A stretch of 64,000 bases of DNA from Mesostigma viride (lineage: Eukaryota; Streptophyta; Mesostigmatophyceae; Mesostigmatales; Mesostigmataceae), in assembly GCA_009746045.1 (NCBI GenBank), contig RPFO01000080.1:11570467-11634466 (forward strand), given 5' to 3'. The notes beneath the pieces were generated by a model, which saw only the letters and a program-made list of their open reading frames with translations, was not told the origin of the DNA and made no database searches. The position numbers and the translations under genes were made by a program. Shown one piece after another: positions 1 to 9,620 of this stretch (its first letter is position 1; each line of letters starts with the position of its first letter).

Positions 1-3000
1 CCCCTTGCAGTGCCTAGCCACTTTAGCATGGCTGAGCGCTGCGCATCAGAAAGGTGTTCGCCAATAGCCCAGGGGTGCGTATCCGCGGGATCACCCACAG
101 CTACCGCATGTGCCTCAAGATGCGGCGCCCTAGCCGCATCGTCGTGGAACAAGGAAAAGGCTGCCACGCCTGGTGTGACACCCACCGCCGGAGCCTCGCG
201 TGCCGCACGGTGTATTACCCGATGCAGCGTGGGCTCGCCGGCCAGCACGGTGCTGGTCAGCAGGGCGGTCATGAGAATGATAGTCCACACCTGTCGCAGA
301 CGCCACCCCCATGCTGATGAAGTCCCCGTCGCTGCAGGGCGCTTCAGTTTGGCTGCGCGCGCCTCAACCTGCTGAGGCGGATTGGCTGGGGACGCCCCCC
401 CAGACTGGCGCACGGCAACCGATGCAAGCAGCACATACCCGACCTGCAACACCGACATAGCCTGGCCTATCAAAGACCAGCGCTCACTCTCGAGCACGCC
501 CGGCAGCGCCGAGGCCCCGACATGAAAACCCATGCTGGCCTCACGAAATTCTGCGGGTGGCTGCACCAACAGACCGGTGGTAGTGTCCCAAACGAGACCC
601 TTACCCCGATCACGGTATGCTGTCGACCCTTGGTAACTGACCAGGGTCGGCAGTGCACACATGGGGCTCCCGACCCGGTTGACGCGTGCATACGGTGGGC
701 GATCCTCGCTATCCACCTTCTGCGTGACTAGGTGGGAAGGCAATGCTACCTCCGCAGACACACTCGGATGCTGCCTTGCTACGGCCCCCAAGACCGCCTG
801 CACATCGGTCGCACACGCCACGTTGGTCCAATAGGCACGCAAACGATGCGTGAGCCCACCCAGCCCTGCGTTGTCACACACGATGGGCTCCCCCAGGAGT
901 GCCACGATTGTAGCCCAGTCCTCCCGCACCGCCTGATGTGGGCTGTCACCCGCCACAACGTTCTCAAACAGATACGCAGGCGGATGGGGCTGACGCGACT
1001 GCAACAGTCCCACCACACGCAACAGTTCCCAGAACAGCGCGCTACGCGGATCGGCTAGCCCCCGCCCTTGCCCTGCCTGGCTCAGGCCCTGGCACTCCCA
1101 ACCCGCAATTACCAAGTCGATGGCATGATGCCTGCGCAACAACTGCTGCACCTGCACCTCACCGATGGCTCGGATATCTTGAGGACATTCCCCAAACGGG
1201 TCACGCCATGCTGATGGCGGAAACTGCGCGGGATACTCTCGCGACAACACGCCACAGTGACTGAAGTACACCTGACGCGCCTTGTGCGATGGCTCTACCG
1301 CGATGAGTTTACGGCACACGCCGCCTGCGGCCAAAAAGCCTGCAATGCCCCCTCCGATCCCCGCAAACAGTTCCAACACTACCGCACCCTTGGCAAAATC
1401 AGGGGCCTGCGGTAAGATTGCAGCAGAAAAATTACCTTGGGCCTCCGAGACACCCGGTTGCAGCAAAGTGAGGCCATGGCTGGCCATCTGAGGAATGGTG
1501 ATGACGGCTTCAGTTACCCGCTTGCGCATAGCCAGCTGCCGCGTGGACGTCACAGCATCCAGCGACCACTGCGTGCGCATCTTGGCAATGCTCGCCGTTG
1601 GCTGGGGCAGCACCGTCCGATGCTTGTCCCACGCCGATGAGCCCGCCGCCCGTACCTCCACCATGCTGACCTCCACCACGCCCGCAGCCGCGGAAGGGTT
1701 GAGGCGTGCAGCCCCGGCTGAAGAACTGAAGCATGAGACCGGCACGCTGGCCCGCTTCAGGCCAGCCCCATCCCAATCAGGGATGTAAGATGCCTCCTCC
1801 GCCCTATAGTCCACCTGAACCATGGCGCGAGCAAGGACATCCACCCCGAGTAGTGCGGAATATCCACACTTGTTGACCACCAGCGCATACGCGGACACGG
1901 TGGTCATGCTAGAGGCGCGCAACGGATTGAAAATCACGTTGACTTTAACCGCCGTCATAGCGTACGGCTTACTAGCCGGACCCTGCCAACCTGACACAGA
2001 CACGGGGCTTTCCACTAAGCCACCGTTCTCGTAGGTCAGGTTCAGCATGGTGGCCAAGTCCGTGCTGATGACTAGCGGCTGAGCACCGCTATCAAGCTTG
2101 ACTGCGCCAACCAACGGACATGTCACCATGTCGCTCCATACATCTCCACAGGCTCCAACTGCTTGGAACGCCATGGACGGCTCACCATTGGGGTATGGAA
2201 CCACCGTGGGAACCTGGGGGACTGCACTAGTGCGCTGCTGGCTACTTGTGCTGACCACTCCCGCTTGCACCACGGGCACTGCGGCTTCTACCGGCTGGCG
2301 CCCGTAGGTGACGGACTCAGAATTGCGCAAGGTGCGCACATCATGCCCATCTGCGAACAACTGGATCTCGGACACAACCGACCCCAGCCACTCAACCCCC
2401 TTCTGCCCGAAGGTGTCGACCACCTGCCGTGCTGAAAACATGGGTACGTCCACAATGAACGGCATTGGGTACACAGGCGCCAATCGCCTACGCTGCTCCA
2501 GCCCAGCAGGGTTCGCATGCTCAAAAGCAGATTGCACCCCAGCCAGCGGCATGGAAAAGGACGCGGGCAACTGCCCGGCAGGCAACATGGGTGCCTGCTG
2601 AAAAGAAAGCGGGCTGCGTGCCTGCTTGCCTTTGGTAGCCTCCGCAGCGTTGATCTCGACGTCACCCGGCATGGGCGCCCAGAATGGGTCCTCCCGGTAC
2701 ACCGTCTCGAATTGGTTGGGGGGCGCCGTCGCCTCCTCACCATGCTTGATGGCAGCCACCCGGGCTTCCATCGAGTCGGTCTTGCCCGCCATCTCGGCGA
2801 AGTGGACCGTCTTGATGCCCGCGGCTGGACACTTGTTCATCAGGTGCCACTTCGTGTCTGCCCCATGCGGCTTCGTGCAGCGGCTTGGACACTCGCGACT
2901 AAGGTGCCCATCCTTGTCGCAAAGGAAGCAGCCCGATTTGCGCGCATCCGTCCTAGTACCCGTCTGTGAGGACGTGCCCCCCCCAGCTCGCGTCGGGGCG

Positions 3001-3357
3001 GCAGCGTCTTTGTTGCCGCCAGCGGCGTTACCCTGGGTTGCATCATGCGATGAGGCGTTGCGAGACCCCCCTTCAATGGTTCCTGCTAGCACCGTGGCCG
3101 CCTTGCGGGCGCGCTTGTCTTGTGGCAGACGACTCACCCGACTTGGCCTTGGTCAGCGCGTCGACCTTGGCCTGCAGCTCGGCCACCACCGTGCTTACCG
3201 AGATCCGGCCTTGCGCGTGTCGTCGCATCATGGCCCTGACCTATATGCACAGTGACCGCAATCGCCACGGCTGGCCGTTGGGCGGCGTGGGCAGCTCCAT
3301 CTCCTTGGAGCCTAGCGCTTGCAGCCATTTCTGACACGCCAGCTTTTCGGACCAGTC
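1..3357 (-). CDS. LTR-type retroelement polyprotein: gag C-terminus, protease, C5 DNA methyltransferase, start of RT (partial, split)
   Basis: The minus strand is open from 3152 to the window edge (about 1050 codons). In order it shows a Lys/Arg and Gly-rich tail of gag; a CCHC zinc knuckle CFLCDKDGHLSREC (about 2930-2889); an aspartic protease with DSGA (2093-2082) and YSALLGVDV (about 1860); a full cytosine-C5 methyltransferase domain (about 1386-420); a short hydrophobic stretch (about 290-240); and finally DAQRSAMLKWLG at the edge, which looks like the lead-in to an RT domain. The stretch 3357-3153 continues the gag gene whose first part lies at 16104-14777; removing the chromovirus and one CAGTC copy joins them in frame (EVED-WSEKL). 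That gag part has an in-frame TAG at 3243-3241 and a frameshift between 3152 and 3076, so gag is damaged while the pol part reads clean. PR placed before RT suggests a Ty3/gypsy-like layout, but RT and integrase are outside the window. Confidence 0.88.
420..1386 (-). other. Cytosine-C5 DNA methyltransferase domain inside the retroelement polyprotein
   Basis: All the major C5-methyltransferase motifs occur in order: motif I VVLELFAGIGGGIAGF (AdoMet binding); an acidic motif II region LIAVEPSHKARQVYF; motif IV AGWECQGLSQAG with the catalytic Cys; DPRSALFWELLRVV after it; motif VI YLFENVVAG; motif VIII-like HRLRAYWTNVA; a target-recognition-like ALPTLVSY; motif IX-like PAEFREASMGF; and motif X-like IGQAMSVLQVGYVL. 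Length (about 320 residues) fits a complete catalytic domain. The usual Pro before the catalytic Cys (PCQ) is Glu here (ECQ). The domain sits between protease and RT in one open frame with no stop. Family membership is clear; activity and target are not known. Confidence 0.9.
3353..3357. repeat. Target-site duplication CAGTC (second copy 14777-14781)
   Basis: CAGTC directly precedes the TGTTACG start of the 5' LTR and directly follows the CGTAACA end of the 3' LTR at 14777-14781. Deleting the element plus one copy restores the gag reading frame of the minus-strand retroelement, which confirms the insertion borders. Confidence 0.95.
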
Positions 3358-3933
3358 TGTTACGTCGCGTAACAATTCGTTGTAGTTACGGACGTAAATT
3401 AGGTCTTTTGCCTCGGTTGTCCCTAGGTTTACGTTTAGGCTCCTACCGGGACATTATTGTCCTCGTAACAGTACTGTGGTACGTTGGGTGCCGTTGGGCG
3501 CCGCGCCGCGTACTTTACTAGTGGTCCTGATCCTGTGGTAGAATGTAGTGGACCAGCGTGCATCAGTAGATGTAGTGGACCAGCGTGCATCTGTAGGCGA
3601 GGGCCATGTCGGCCCGAGCGTGTTGGACCGTTGGTGACCATTTATGCGCGTTCTACCCTTTGTGTGTGCACTCGGCGTGTGTTAAATGAATTAACACATT
3701 TAGGCTTGGGTCACGGCAGTGTAGTTGTGTTTCCTTCCTCTATTCCTGGAGTAAACGGGTTTTGATAAATGGTTGTATGGCGTATTATAGTAACACATAC
3801 GTTAATGCATTGAGATCAGCTCCGTCACGTTCGTCTTTCGCCAGAGGGTTGAGTAGTAGAGGAGGCCTGACCAGTTTAGGTAGCATCAGGCCCATTAGAG
3901 GTAGAGGTGGAGGTAGATATCCGCGGCGTAACA
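3358..3933 (+). repeat. 5' LTR of the chromovirus (576 bp)
   Basis: Begins TGTTACGTCGCGTAACA and ends CCGCGGCGTAACA, so the termini are inverted repeats (TGTTACG/CGTAACA). It contains a short internal direct repeat around 3543-3597 (GTAGTGGACCAGCGTGCATC twice). It matches 14204-14776 except for three extra bases near 3855. Confidence 0.95.
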
Positions 3934-4468
3934 ATGGTTCCGGAGGAACTTCAGTAGGTAGTGAACGAGACGACTATCCCTTGCCACATACACCTGTTCA
4001 AGACCCCTTCCGCGTCCAGGAACAAGAAGTCGACACTTCCTTGATAGGTAATGGGCGGGTCGCCTTCAAGCTAGGAGAGTAGTGCTGCCCGTTTCGGGAC
4101 ACGCTCTACCTAGAAGCTAGACCTGCTCGCAGCGGATAAATCCTTTCGTAGTTAGCCTGTCCTTCGCCTTGTTTTCCTAGGCTTACGGTTGTTTCCTGTC
4201 TTAGATAGGGGAGTATTACTGTTCGGAGACGATTAGCGTCGCAGTACCTACACCTTTTTCCTTGTGCTGTTGCTTTATTAGACGGCCGCACCCGCAGAGT
4301 TACGGGGCGCTGTGTTAGGACGAGCGCTGGAATATCCGGCCGCTGACTTAGGACGAGAGCTGGAAACTTCCGCCCTCCTTCTTCTTTCGGTGATCCAGAT
4401 CGTCCAGCTAAGTCGCCTACCCCTACCTCGTCTAGCTTGACATCACAAGACACGCCAGGTGAGTTATC
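3934..4468 (+). other. Chromovirus leader between 5' LTR and first ORF
   Basis: Starts ATGGTTCCGGAGGAACT directly after the LTR. TGG as the first bases after the LTR is what a tRNA primer-binding site would show, but I could not match a specific tRNA. The same bases form a small hairpin (GTTCC-GGA-GGAAC). No convincing gene is visible in the rest of the leader. Confidence 0.6.
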
Positions 4469-4861
4469 ATGAGTCAACGTCGTGTTTTTACTGCGCCTTC
4501 CCATTCATCTAGTGATAATAGTTTAGCTAAGTATTACGTAGTTATTACCCCTCAATGGTCAGCCATTTTCCTCTCTTGGTCAGATGCTAGGAAGATAGTG
4601 CAAAATCGTACATATAATGTAATTAGGTATAAGAAATTTGTTACCTTCGAGGAAGCTCAACAATTCCTTATAGACCATAGCGTATCAGATCTAGGCCTAC
4701 ACGTACGTTCTACTCCTCATGGTCGCCCTCCTGTAGAAGCTCTAGATTTTGCTACCCCTCCTTCGTCTCCCCCTAAGAGGGCTGCATCCTCATCTAGCTT
4801 AGATACTCCTCTCACCTTAGAATTCGGTTCCCTATCCATTACTGTTGTTAAAAAGGATTGA
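4469..4861 (+). CDS. Chromovirus ORF0: small protein with RNase H1 N-terminal / caulimovirus viroplasmin-like domain
   Basis: 130 residues, its own ATG, between LTR and gag. Residues about 21-68 carry the pattern of the RNase H1 hybrid-binding domain (also found in caulimovirus inclusion-body proteins): KYYVV, a later IFLSWSDA, then YKKFVTFEEAQQFL. In that family the domain binds RNA/DNA hybrids or double-stranded RNA. The C-terminal half is Ser/Pro-rich and looks disordered. It stands alone with no RNase H catalytic part, and is separated from gag by about 140 bases. Domain call is by pattern only; a role in replication or hybrid binding is inference. Confidence 0.72.
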   Translation: MSQRRVFTAPSHSSSDNSLAKYYVVITPQWSAIFLSWSDARKIVQNRTYNVIRYKKFVTFEEAQQFLIDHSVSDLGLHVRSTPHGRPPVEALDFATPPSSPPKRAASSSSLDTPLTLEFGSLSITVVKKD

Positions 4862-4999
4862 TTTAACTTGTTTCCTTCTTTTAAGCCATTAAAATCTTTT
4901 TCCTTTCTTTCCTTGCCTTATATTAGGCCTTGTCCTTTATCCTTGTCGCTTTCAGTTAGAATTCTGATCATTTACTTAACTATAAAATGTTAAATAAAA

Positions 5000-5053
5000 A
5001 TGGATCCAGTGGGTGGTAACATGTCGCCTATACCTACCAATACTCCTACTATG

Positions 5054-5084
<31 letters not shown>

Positions 5085-6749
5085 ACCATAACAACAATCG
5101 TGGTAACCGACGGGACTCACTTGAAACAGTGCACCATCTCACTCCTCAAGGTAACCTTCGTGCCTCACCTCCTTCTCCTATTGCTGATGGTCGCCGTCGT
5201 CCCTCACTTACCCCTCCTACCTATGAACAACGTCAACGTATGCAAGTCAGATTTAGTGATGACCCTTCCCTTACCCTGAACCAGGCCCCTGCCCCTCCTG
5301 CAACCTTGGCTCAACCCTCCAGCAGGTCCTCACTAACTAACAATGTTTTTAGGCCTCCTTCCCACCCTGTGCCTTCCATGCCTGTTCTTAACACGGGTCG
5401 TGCCTCTGCCCCTGTCGGTCCTTCTGGGCGCCCTAGTGCAGTTCCCTTTTACCCACCTGCTTCCTGGTCCTACCCTGAAACGGCCTATGAGGCAGCCCAG
5501 GTCCCTACCCGTGTGGCTGATTTAGAAGTTAATAGTGATTTCAGCACCATGCCCTTAGATGACAGAAATTATGATCATTTCGCCTATTCCTCTCTTCGTG
5601 AGCAATATACTGTCCCCTTTTCTTATGGGCACCAGCCTGAAACGGTGGCCCCTTCTAGACCCCTACCCAAGACTTTTCCTCTTCCTTCCTTCTATCCCGC
5701 TTATCATTGTAGCAGTGGAAGATAGTGGCCCTATGGGAAAAACTGACTCTTCTAATCCCCCTAAGCCCCCTGCTCTTCCCCTTTTTGCTAATCTTCCCAA
5801 GCTGGATGTCAAGTCTACCCCTCAACAGTTTTTCACCTTTATTATGTTGCTTACCCAGAACACGGAGTCGTGGCAGAATCATAATAGATGGCGTCTTTCT
5901 GATGCTGTATTAGTTCCTCACTATCTTACAACCTGTATTACTCCTGAGCTTGCTAACCTCATTCAGTGTGAGTCTTTGGCCTCTCATGCCTACCCTAACT
6001 CTGTAGCAGAATTGTTTAAGCGTTTAGAGAACCATTTAGTCCCTCCTGATTCAGATTGGCAGGATAGATTAGCCTTTGGTACCTTGCAGCAGGGTACTAA
6101 ATCATTTAAGGAGTATATGAAAGAGTTTGATGCTCAGATGGTACGAATTAGGGATTTGTCGGGTGCAGAAGTACGTGCTCGCTTCCTCCAAGGCCTCAGT
6201 AGACCCTTATTACGTGAAGTCAAGCGCCAGTTCTCTGCCTACCGTTTTACTGATCTGCCCCTCAAGCATGTGCGCCAACATCTCTTGCGTGTAGCAGATT
6301 TCTTCACCAACCCTTCTCTTCCTACCCGTTCCCGTATTAATAATATTATCCTTACCCCTGAGGAGGAGAACTCCTATGTAGAAGAATTAGATATCTGTGT
6401 TACTGACCTTTCAGCCCTTGATGTCTCTCATATCACATGCTATCATTGTAAGGAAGTAGGTCATCTTAAACGTGAGTGCCCCAAGTTCCTTTCGGGTGCT
6501 CCCCCTCATCCCGACGCTCGCCCTCCTCGTACCCCTCAGCGTGCTCCTATTCGTCCTACTTCAGGACGCATTCCTTCAGCTACCCCTAGTAGGCTGAATG
6601 CTGTGCAGACAGGATCCCCAGGGTTCCCCTATGATAATCAGGCTCCCGCACCCTCTTCGCTCCCTCGTGACCCTCCAGCAGTGGCTTTTTCGCCAGGGTC
6701 TTCTTCGGGGTTAGTTCCTATGGATTTGGGGGGGGAGGGGGAACAGTAG
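5000..6749 (+). CDS. gag: Chromovirus gag (nucleocapsid with CCHC knuckle), one frame break
   Basis: The N-terminal part (5000-5725) starts with ATG, has an Asn run (about residues 19-33) and a Pro/Ser-rich linker. The body (in the frame of 5559-6749) has the usual retrotransposon gag features: WQDRLAFGTLQQGTKSF, YMKEFDAQMV, RARFLQGLSRPLL, then the zinc knuckle CYHCKEVGHLKREC near 6440-6480 and a Pro-rich tail. The two parts are in different frames and join near 5690-5725, which looks like a single-base frameshift. Gag ends with TAG at 6747-6749 just after a run of eight G. Confidence 0.9.
6728..6735 (+). promoter_or_regulatory. G8 run at the gag/protease frame switch
   Basis: Gag is read TTG GGG GGG GAG up to its stop. 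The protease lies in the -1 frame and is open through this run. Two readings fit: a -1 ribosomal slip on G GGG GGG, or one G missing from the assembled run. The same arrangement recurs at 9575-9581. Confidence 0.5.
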
Positions 6750-7342
6750 GCCTGTCAGCCGGGGGTAACCTGGACAGGTCCTTAGATAGTACCCCAGATA
6801 AAAATTTTTGCCTGCCTGTTTTTATAACCTCTGTAGGAGCTGAATCTTCCCTACCACTACGTACGGTCCGTCCTCTTATGTTCTTGAATGGTGGCTTAAC
6901 CGTTCCCCATACTGTTGTAGACCCCTTCTTGCATGCTGATGAACTTTTGAACGTCTCTGTGTTAGTGGATAGCGGTGCGGCTAGCTCCTTTGTGAGCGAG
7001 GCCCTAGTTAGGCGTTTAGGACTAGTCCCTACCCCTCACACCAAACCCGTCACTGTTCATTATGCTGATGGTCGCACCAGTCATTCCCCGGGTACGGTGT
7101 CCCTTCCCATGGTTATACAAGGACGTACTGTCAACCTGACGGCCACTATAGGCCCTATCACTACCGCTGATGTATTACTAGGATTAGATTGGCACCAGGA
7201 TAATAAGATTACTATCAATTATGATACCATGGTCATCTGGTTTCCAGATAGCTCTTACTGGGTACCGGAACGTCATTATAGATTGGAAAATTTATCCTTG
7301 GTAGATATTACTCCTCGACTACACCTGTTGATCCTCCTGTGA
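6750..7342 (+). CDS. Chromovirus aspartic protease
   Basis: Open in the -1 frame relative to gag from the G-run onward. It shows the retropepsin signature VLVDSGAASSFVSEALVRRL near 6960-7020, and VLLGLDWH near 7170-7195, where a retropepsin has its conserved Leu-Gly segment. The frame ends at 7342, while the downstream linker continues in another frame from about 7300, so a further one-base break is likely there. Confidence 0.9.
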
Positions 7343-7856
7343 GACCTATACCTGAAGTATTAATGTCCAATGATGAGTTGCGTTCTGAACTAAAGGAATA
7401 TGGATATTTATTATGTATGTTCCTTCAGTTAGAAGTACAGGAGATACCTATCCCTAATAATAGTGTGGATATCTACACCTCCTATGACCCGCGCCAAGGG
7501 GTGGCAGGGTGGCGAAAAATTGGGCGTTCTTTTCTTAAGAGTAAGTACGTGCAATTTTTCGCCATCCTTGTCACACCCCCAACACACCATCACAACTGCC
7601 GGGGTGGTGACAGATGCCAGCCTAAATGTCACAACCTGGTGAGCAGTGGTGGCAGGGGGGCACTTCTGTTTTTGCAGGTGGTTTAGGGTTTTAGGGTTTA
7701 GGGCTTAGGGTGAGACCCCATCCTAGGCCGCGGTCACTATAGGGTCACTATAGGGGTGGCAGATGCCAGCATATAAAGGGTGGTGCACTTCTCCTAGTCG
7801 CGATGACGGAATGATGACGGAATGATGATGGAAGCTACTTAATTAATATAAACACA
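7343..7856 (+). other. Protease-RT spacer with foreign-looking insert
   Basis: Up to about 7490 the sequence still reads as polyprotein linker (MSNDELRSELKEYGY). From about 7495 to 7810 it does not. That stretch holds an inverted repeat (GGCGAAAAATTG at 7511-7522 against CAATTTTTCGCC at 7552-7563), an intron-like pair (GTAAGT at 7541 and TTTTTGCAG ending at 7677), a telomere-like tract (7681-7711) and a repeat of GTCACTATAGGG. It looks like a small insertion of unknown origin; I could not define its ends. Confidence 0.55.
7681..7711 (+). repeat. Interstitial telomere-like repeat
   Basis: Reads GTTTAGGG, TTTTAGGG, TTTAGGG, CTTAGGG. TTTAGGG is the land-plant telomere unit and TTTTAGGG the Chlamydomonas unit, so both forms seen together suit a green alga. 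Four units is short and could be chance or a repair scar. Confidence 0.6.
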
Positions 7857-9620
7857 GTGGATACAATAGGAGTGGGATTTACTGAAAATGAAATAGTAAG
7901 ATACATGGCTGTGATAGATTCCTCAAAGGTTTTTGAAGAAAAGACTCCTTCTTATCCTCCTCCTCGTTCTGTTTTACACCGTGTAGTTATCAAGGACGGT
8001 GCAGTTCCTACGCACTCTCCGATGTATAGAATGGGCCCTACCGAGTTAAAGGAACTAAAACAGATTTTAGTGTCATTATTAGAAGCAGGATTGATAGAGC
8101 CTAGTAACTCCCCCTACTCAGCTGGTGTCCTGTTAGTTCCTAAGCCAAATGGCAAGTTTCGCCTAGTTACTGATTATAGGAAGTTGAATGATATTACTGT
8201 GAAGTCTAAATACCCTCTACCTCGTATTGATGATATATTTAATAAGGTTAAAGGTTCCACTTGTTTCACAGTACTGGATTGTGCGGATGGTTTTTGGCAG
8301 TTGCGGATAGCTCCTGAGGATTGCCATAAAACCGCCTTTGCTACCCCTTTTGGTCATTACCAGTTTAGAGTAGCGGCTATGGGACTCTGTAACTCGCCTG
8401 CCTCTTTTCAAATGTTAATGAATGAAGTGCTTAGACCTGTTATGGGAAATTCTCACCTTCCTCAGGTGTCCTCTGATCTAAAGGATCCTTCCTTCTCCTC
8501 TGTTTCTTTATCTGAGCATGACCGTTCTTGTGCTCAAGCTTACTTAGATGATATTCTTATTTACTCTCCTGATTTTGAAACGCACCTACGTGATTTAAAG
8601 AAAGTATTAGAAATAATGGCTGAAAATTCTTTGTGGGCGCGCCGTGCTAAAGTTCGTTCGGGTAGGAGTGTCCCATTTTTAGGGCACGTTCTGTCAGATG
8701 CCGGGGTCGCTACCGACCCGGATAAAACTAAGTCAATTCAGGAATGGCCTACTCCTACCGACGTTAAAGGTGTACGTAGTTTCCTAGGAATTGCTTCTTA
8801 CTATAGGCGTTTTATCCCGCGTTTCGCAACTATAGCAGCCCCTATTAATCATTTATTAAAGAAGGATATCCCCTTTGTTTGGAGTAGTGAATGTCAGTCG
8901 GCTTTTCAGTGCCTAAAATCCCTACTCCTTTCCCCTCCTGTACTCATCCTACCGGATACTACTAAACCCTTTGTTGTGGCTACAGATGCTAGTAAAGTAG
9001 CTATAGGTGGTGTCCTTCTCCAGGATCAGGGTCAGGGCTTACAGCCAATTGAGTATATCTCTAGGACAATGCTCCCTGCGGAGCGTAACTATCCCGTCCA
9101 CCAGCAGGAACTCTTAGCTGTGGTGTATTGTTGCCACGCGTGGCAGCACTTCCTTAAAGGTGCTCAATTTGATGTCTGCCTGAATGAACCCTGTGAGCTA
9201 GATCCTTATAGGTTAGTTATCCAAACGGATCATCGTCCCCTTACCCATCTTCTCTCCCAACCCAACCTTACCCCTCGGCAAGCGCGCTGGATGGAATTTT
9301 TAGCACAGTTTTCCCCTTTTAAACTTCAGTATGTCAAGGGTGTAGATAACATAGTACCAGATGCACTCTCTCGTCGTGCAGACTATTCCTTCTTCGAGGA
9401 CCTTGATGTTCTCAATACTACTCTAGTTCCTACTACTATGGGTGTAACCCCTTATGGTGAACTACCTGATGATGAATCCTATGCCTACCTCTTTCATACA
9501 GCTGTTCGCATGCCTGATCTCCTTTCTCACGTAGGACTCTCTCTCCCGTGTGAGGCCCTTCCCGTGGCCTCGGTGGGGGGGAGGGGAAAAATAAAATTTC
9601 TATACCGCTTAGCCATATAG
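7857..9620 (+). CDS. pol: Chromovirus reverse transcriptase and RNase H
   Basis: Contains the RT core: LLVPKPNGKFRLVTDYRKLN, then FTVLDCADGFWQLRI, AFATPFGHYQFRVAAMGL, the active site AYLDDILIYS, and FLGHVLSDAGVATDPDK. RNase H follows: FVVATDASKVAIGGVL, HQQELLAVVYCCHAWQHF, QTDHRPLTHLL and VKGVDNIVPDALSRR. About 25 extra residues sit between PVMGN and the YLDD box, where most gypsy RTs have a short loop. The frame ends at 9620, after a G7 run (9575-9581); integrase continues in the -1 frame from that run. The listed start is a GTG; the true polyprotein starts upstream. Confidence 0.93.
   Translation: MDTIGVGFTENEIVRYMAVIDSSKVFEEKTPSYPPPRSVLHRVVIKDGAVPTHSPMYRMGPTELKELKQILVSLLEAGLIEPSNSPYSAGVLLVPKPNGKFRLVTDYRKLNDITVKSKYPLPRIDDIFNKVKGSTCFTVLDCADGFWQLRIAPEDCHKTAFATPFGHYQFRVAAMGLCNSPASFQMLMNEVLRPVMGNSHLPQVSSDLKDPSFSSVSLSEHDRSCAQAYLDDILIYSPDFETHLRDLKKVLEIMAENSLWARRAKVRSGRSVPFLGHVLSDAGVATDPDKTKSIQEWPTPTDVKGVRSFLGIASYYRRFIPRFATIAAPINHLLKKDIPFVWSSECQSAFQCLKSLLLSPPVLILPDTTKPFVVATDASKVAIGGVLLQDQGQGLQPIEYISRTMLPAERNYPVHQQELLAVVYCCHAWQHFLKGAQFDVCLNEPCELDPYRLVIQTDHRPLTHLLSQPNLTPRQARWMEFLAQFSPFKLQYVKGVDNIVPDALSRRADYSFFEDLDVLNTTLVPTTMGVTPYGELPDDESYAYLFHTAVRMPDLLSHVGLSLPCEALPVASVGGRGKIKFLYRLAI
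9575..9581 (+). promoter_or_regulatory. G7 run at the RNase H/integrase frame switch
   Basis: RNase H reads GTG GGG GGG AGG and stops at 9620. The integrase frame is -1 and is open through the run as GGT GGG GGG GAG GGG. Context matches the gag/PR site (run of G, then GAGGGG and A-rich bases). A -1 slip or one missing G explains it equally well. Confidence 0.5.

Noticed and set aside
10-2969. Many plus-strand ORFs of 60-210 codons at 10-3334
   Set aside because: They are shadows of the minus-strand protease-methyltransferase frame, which has continuous family motifs.
7733-7760. GTCACTATAGGG resembling the end of a T7 promoter
   Set aside because: Only the last 11 or so bases fit; the motif is a short local repeat, and a similar string occurs in the 21-bp minisatellite at 41310.
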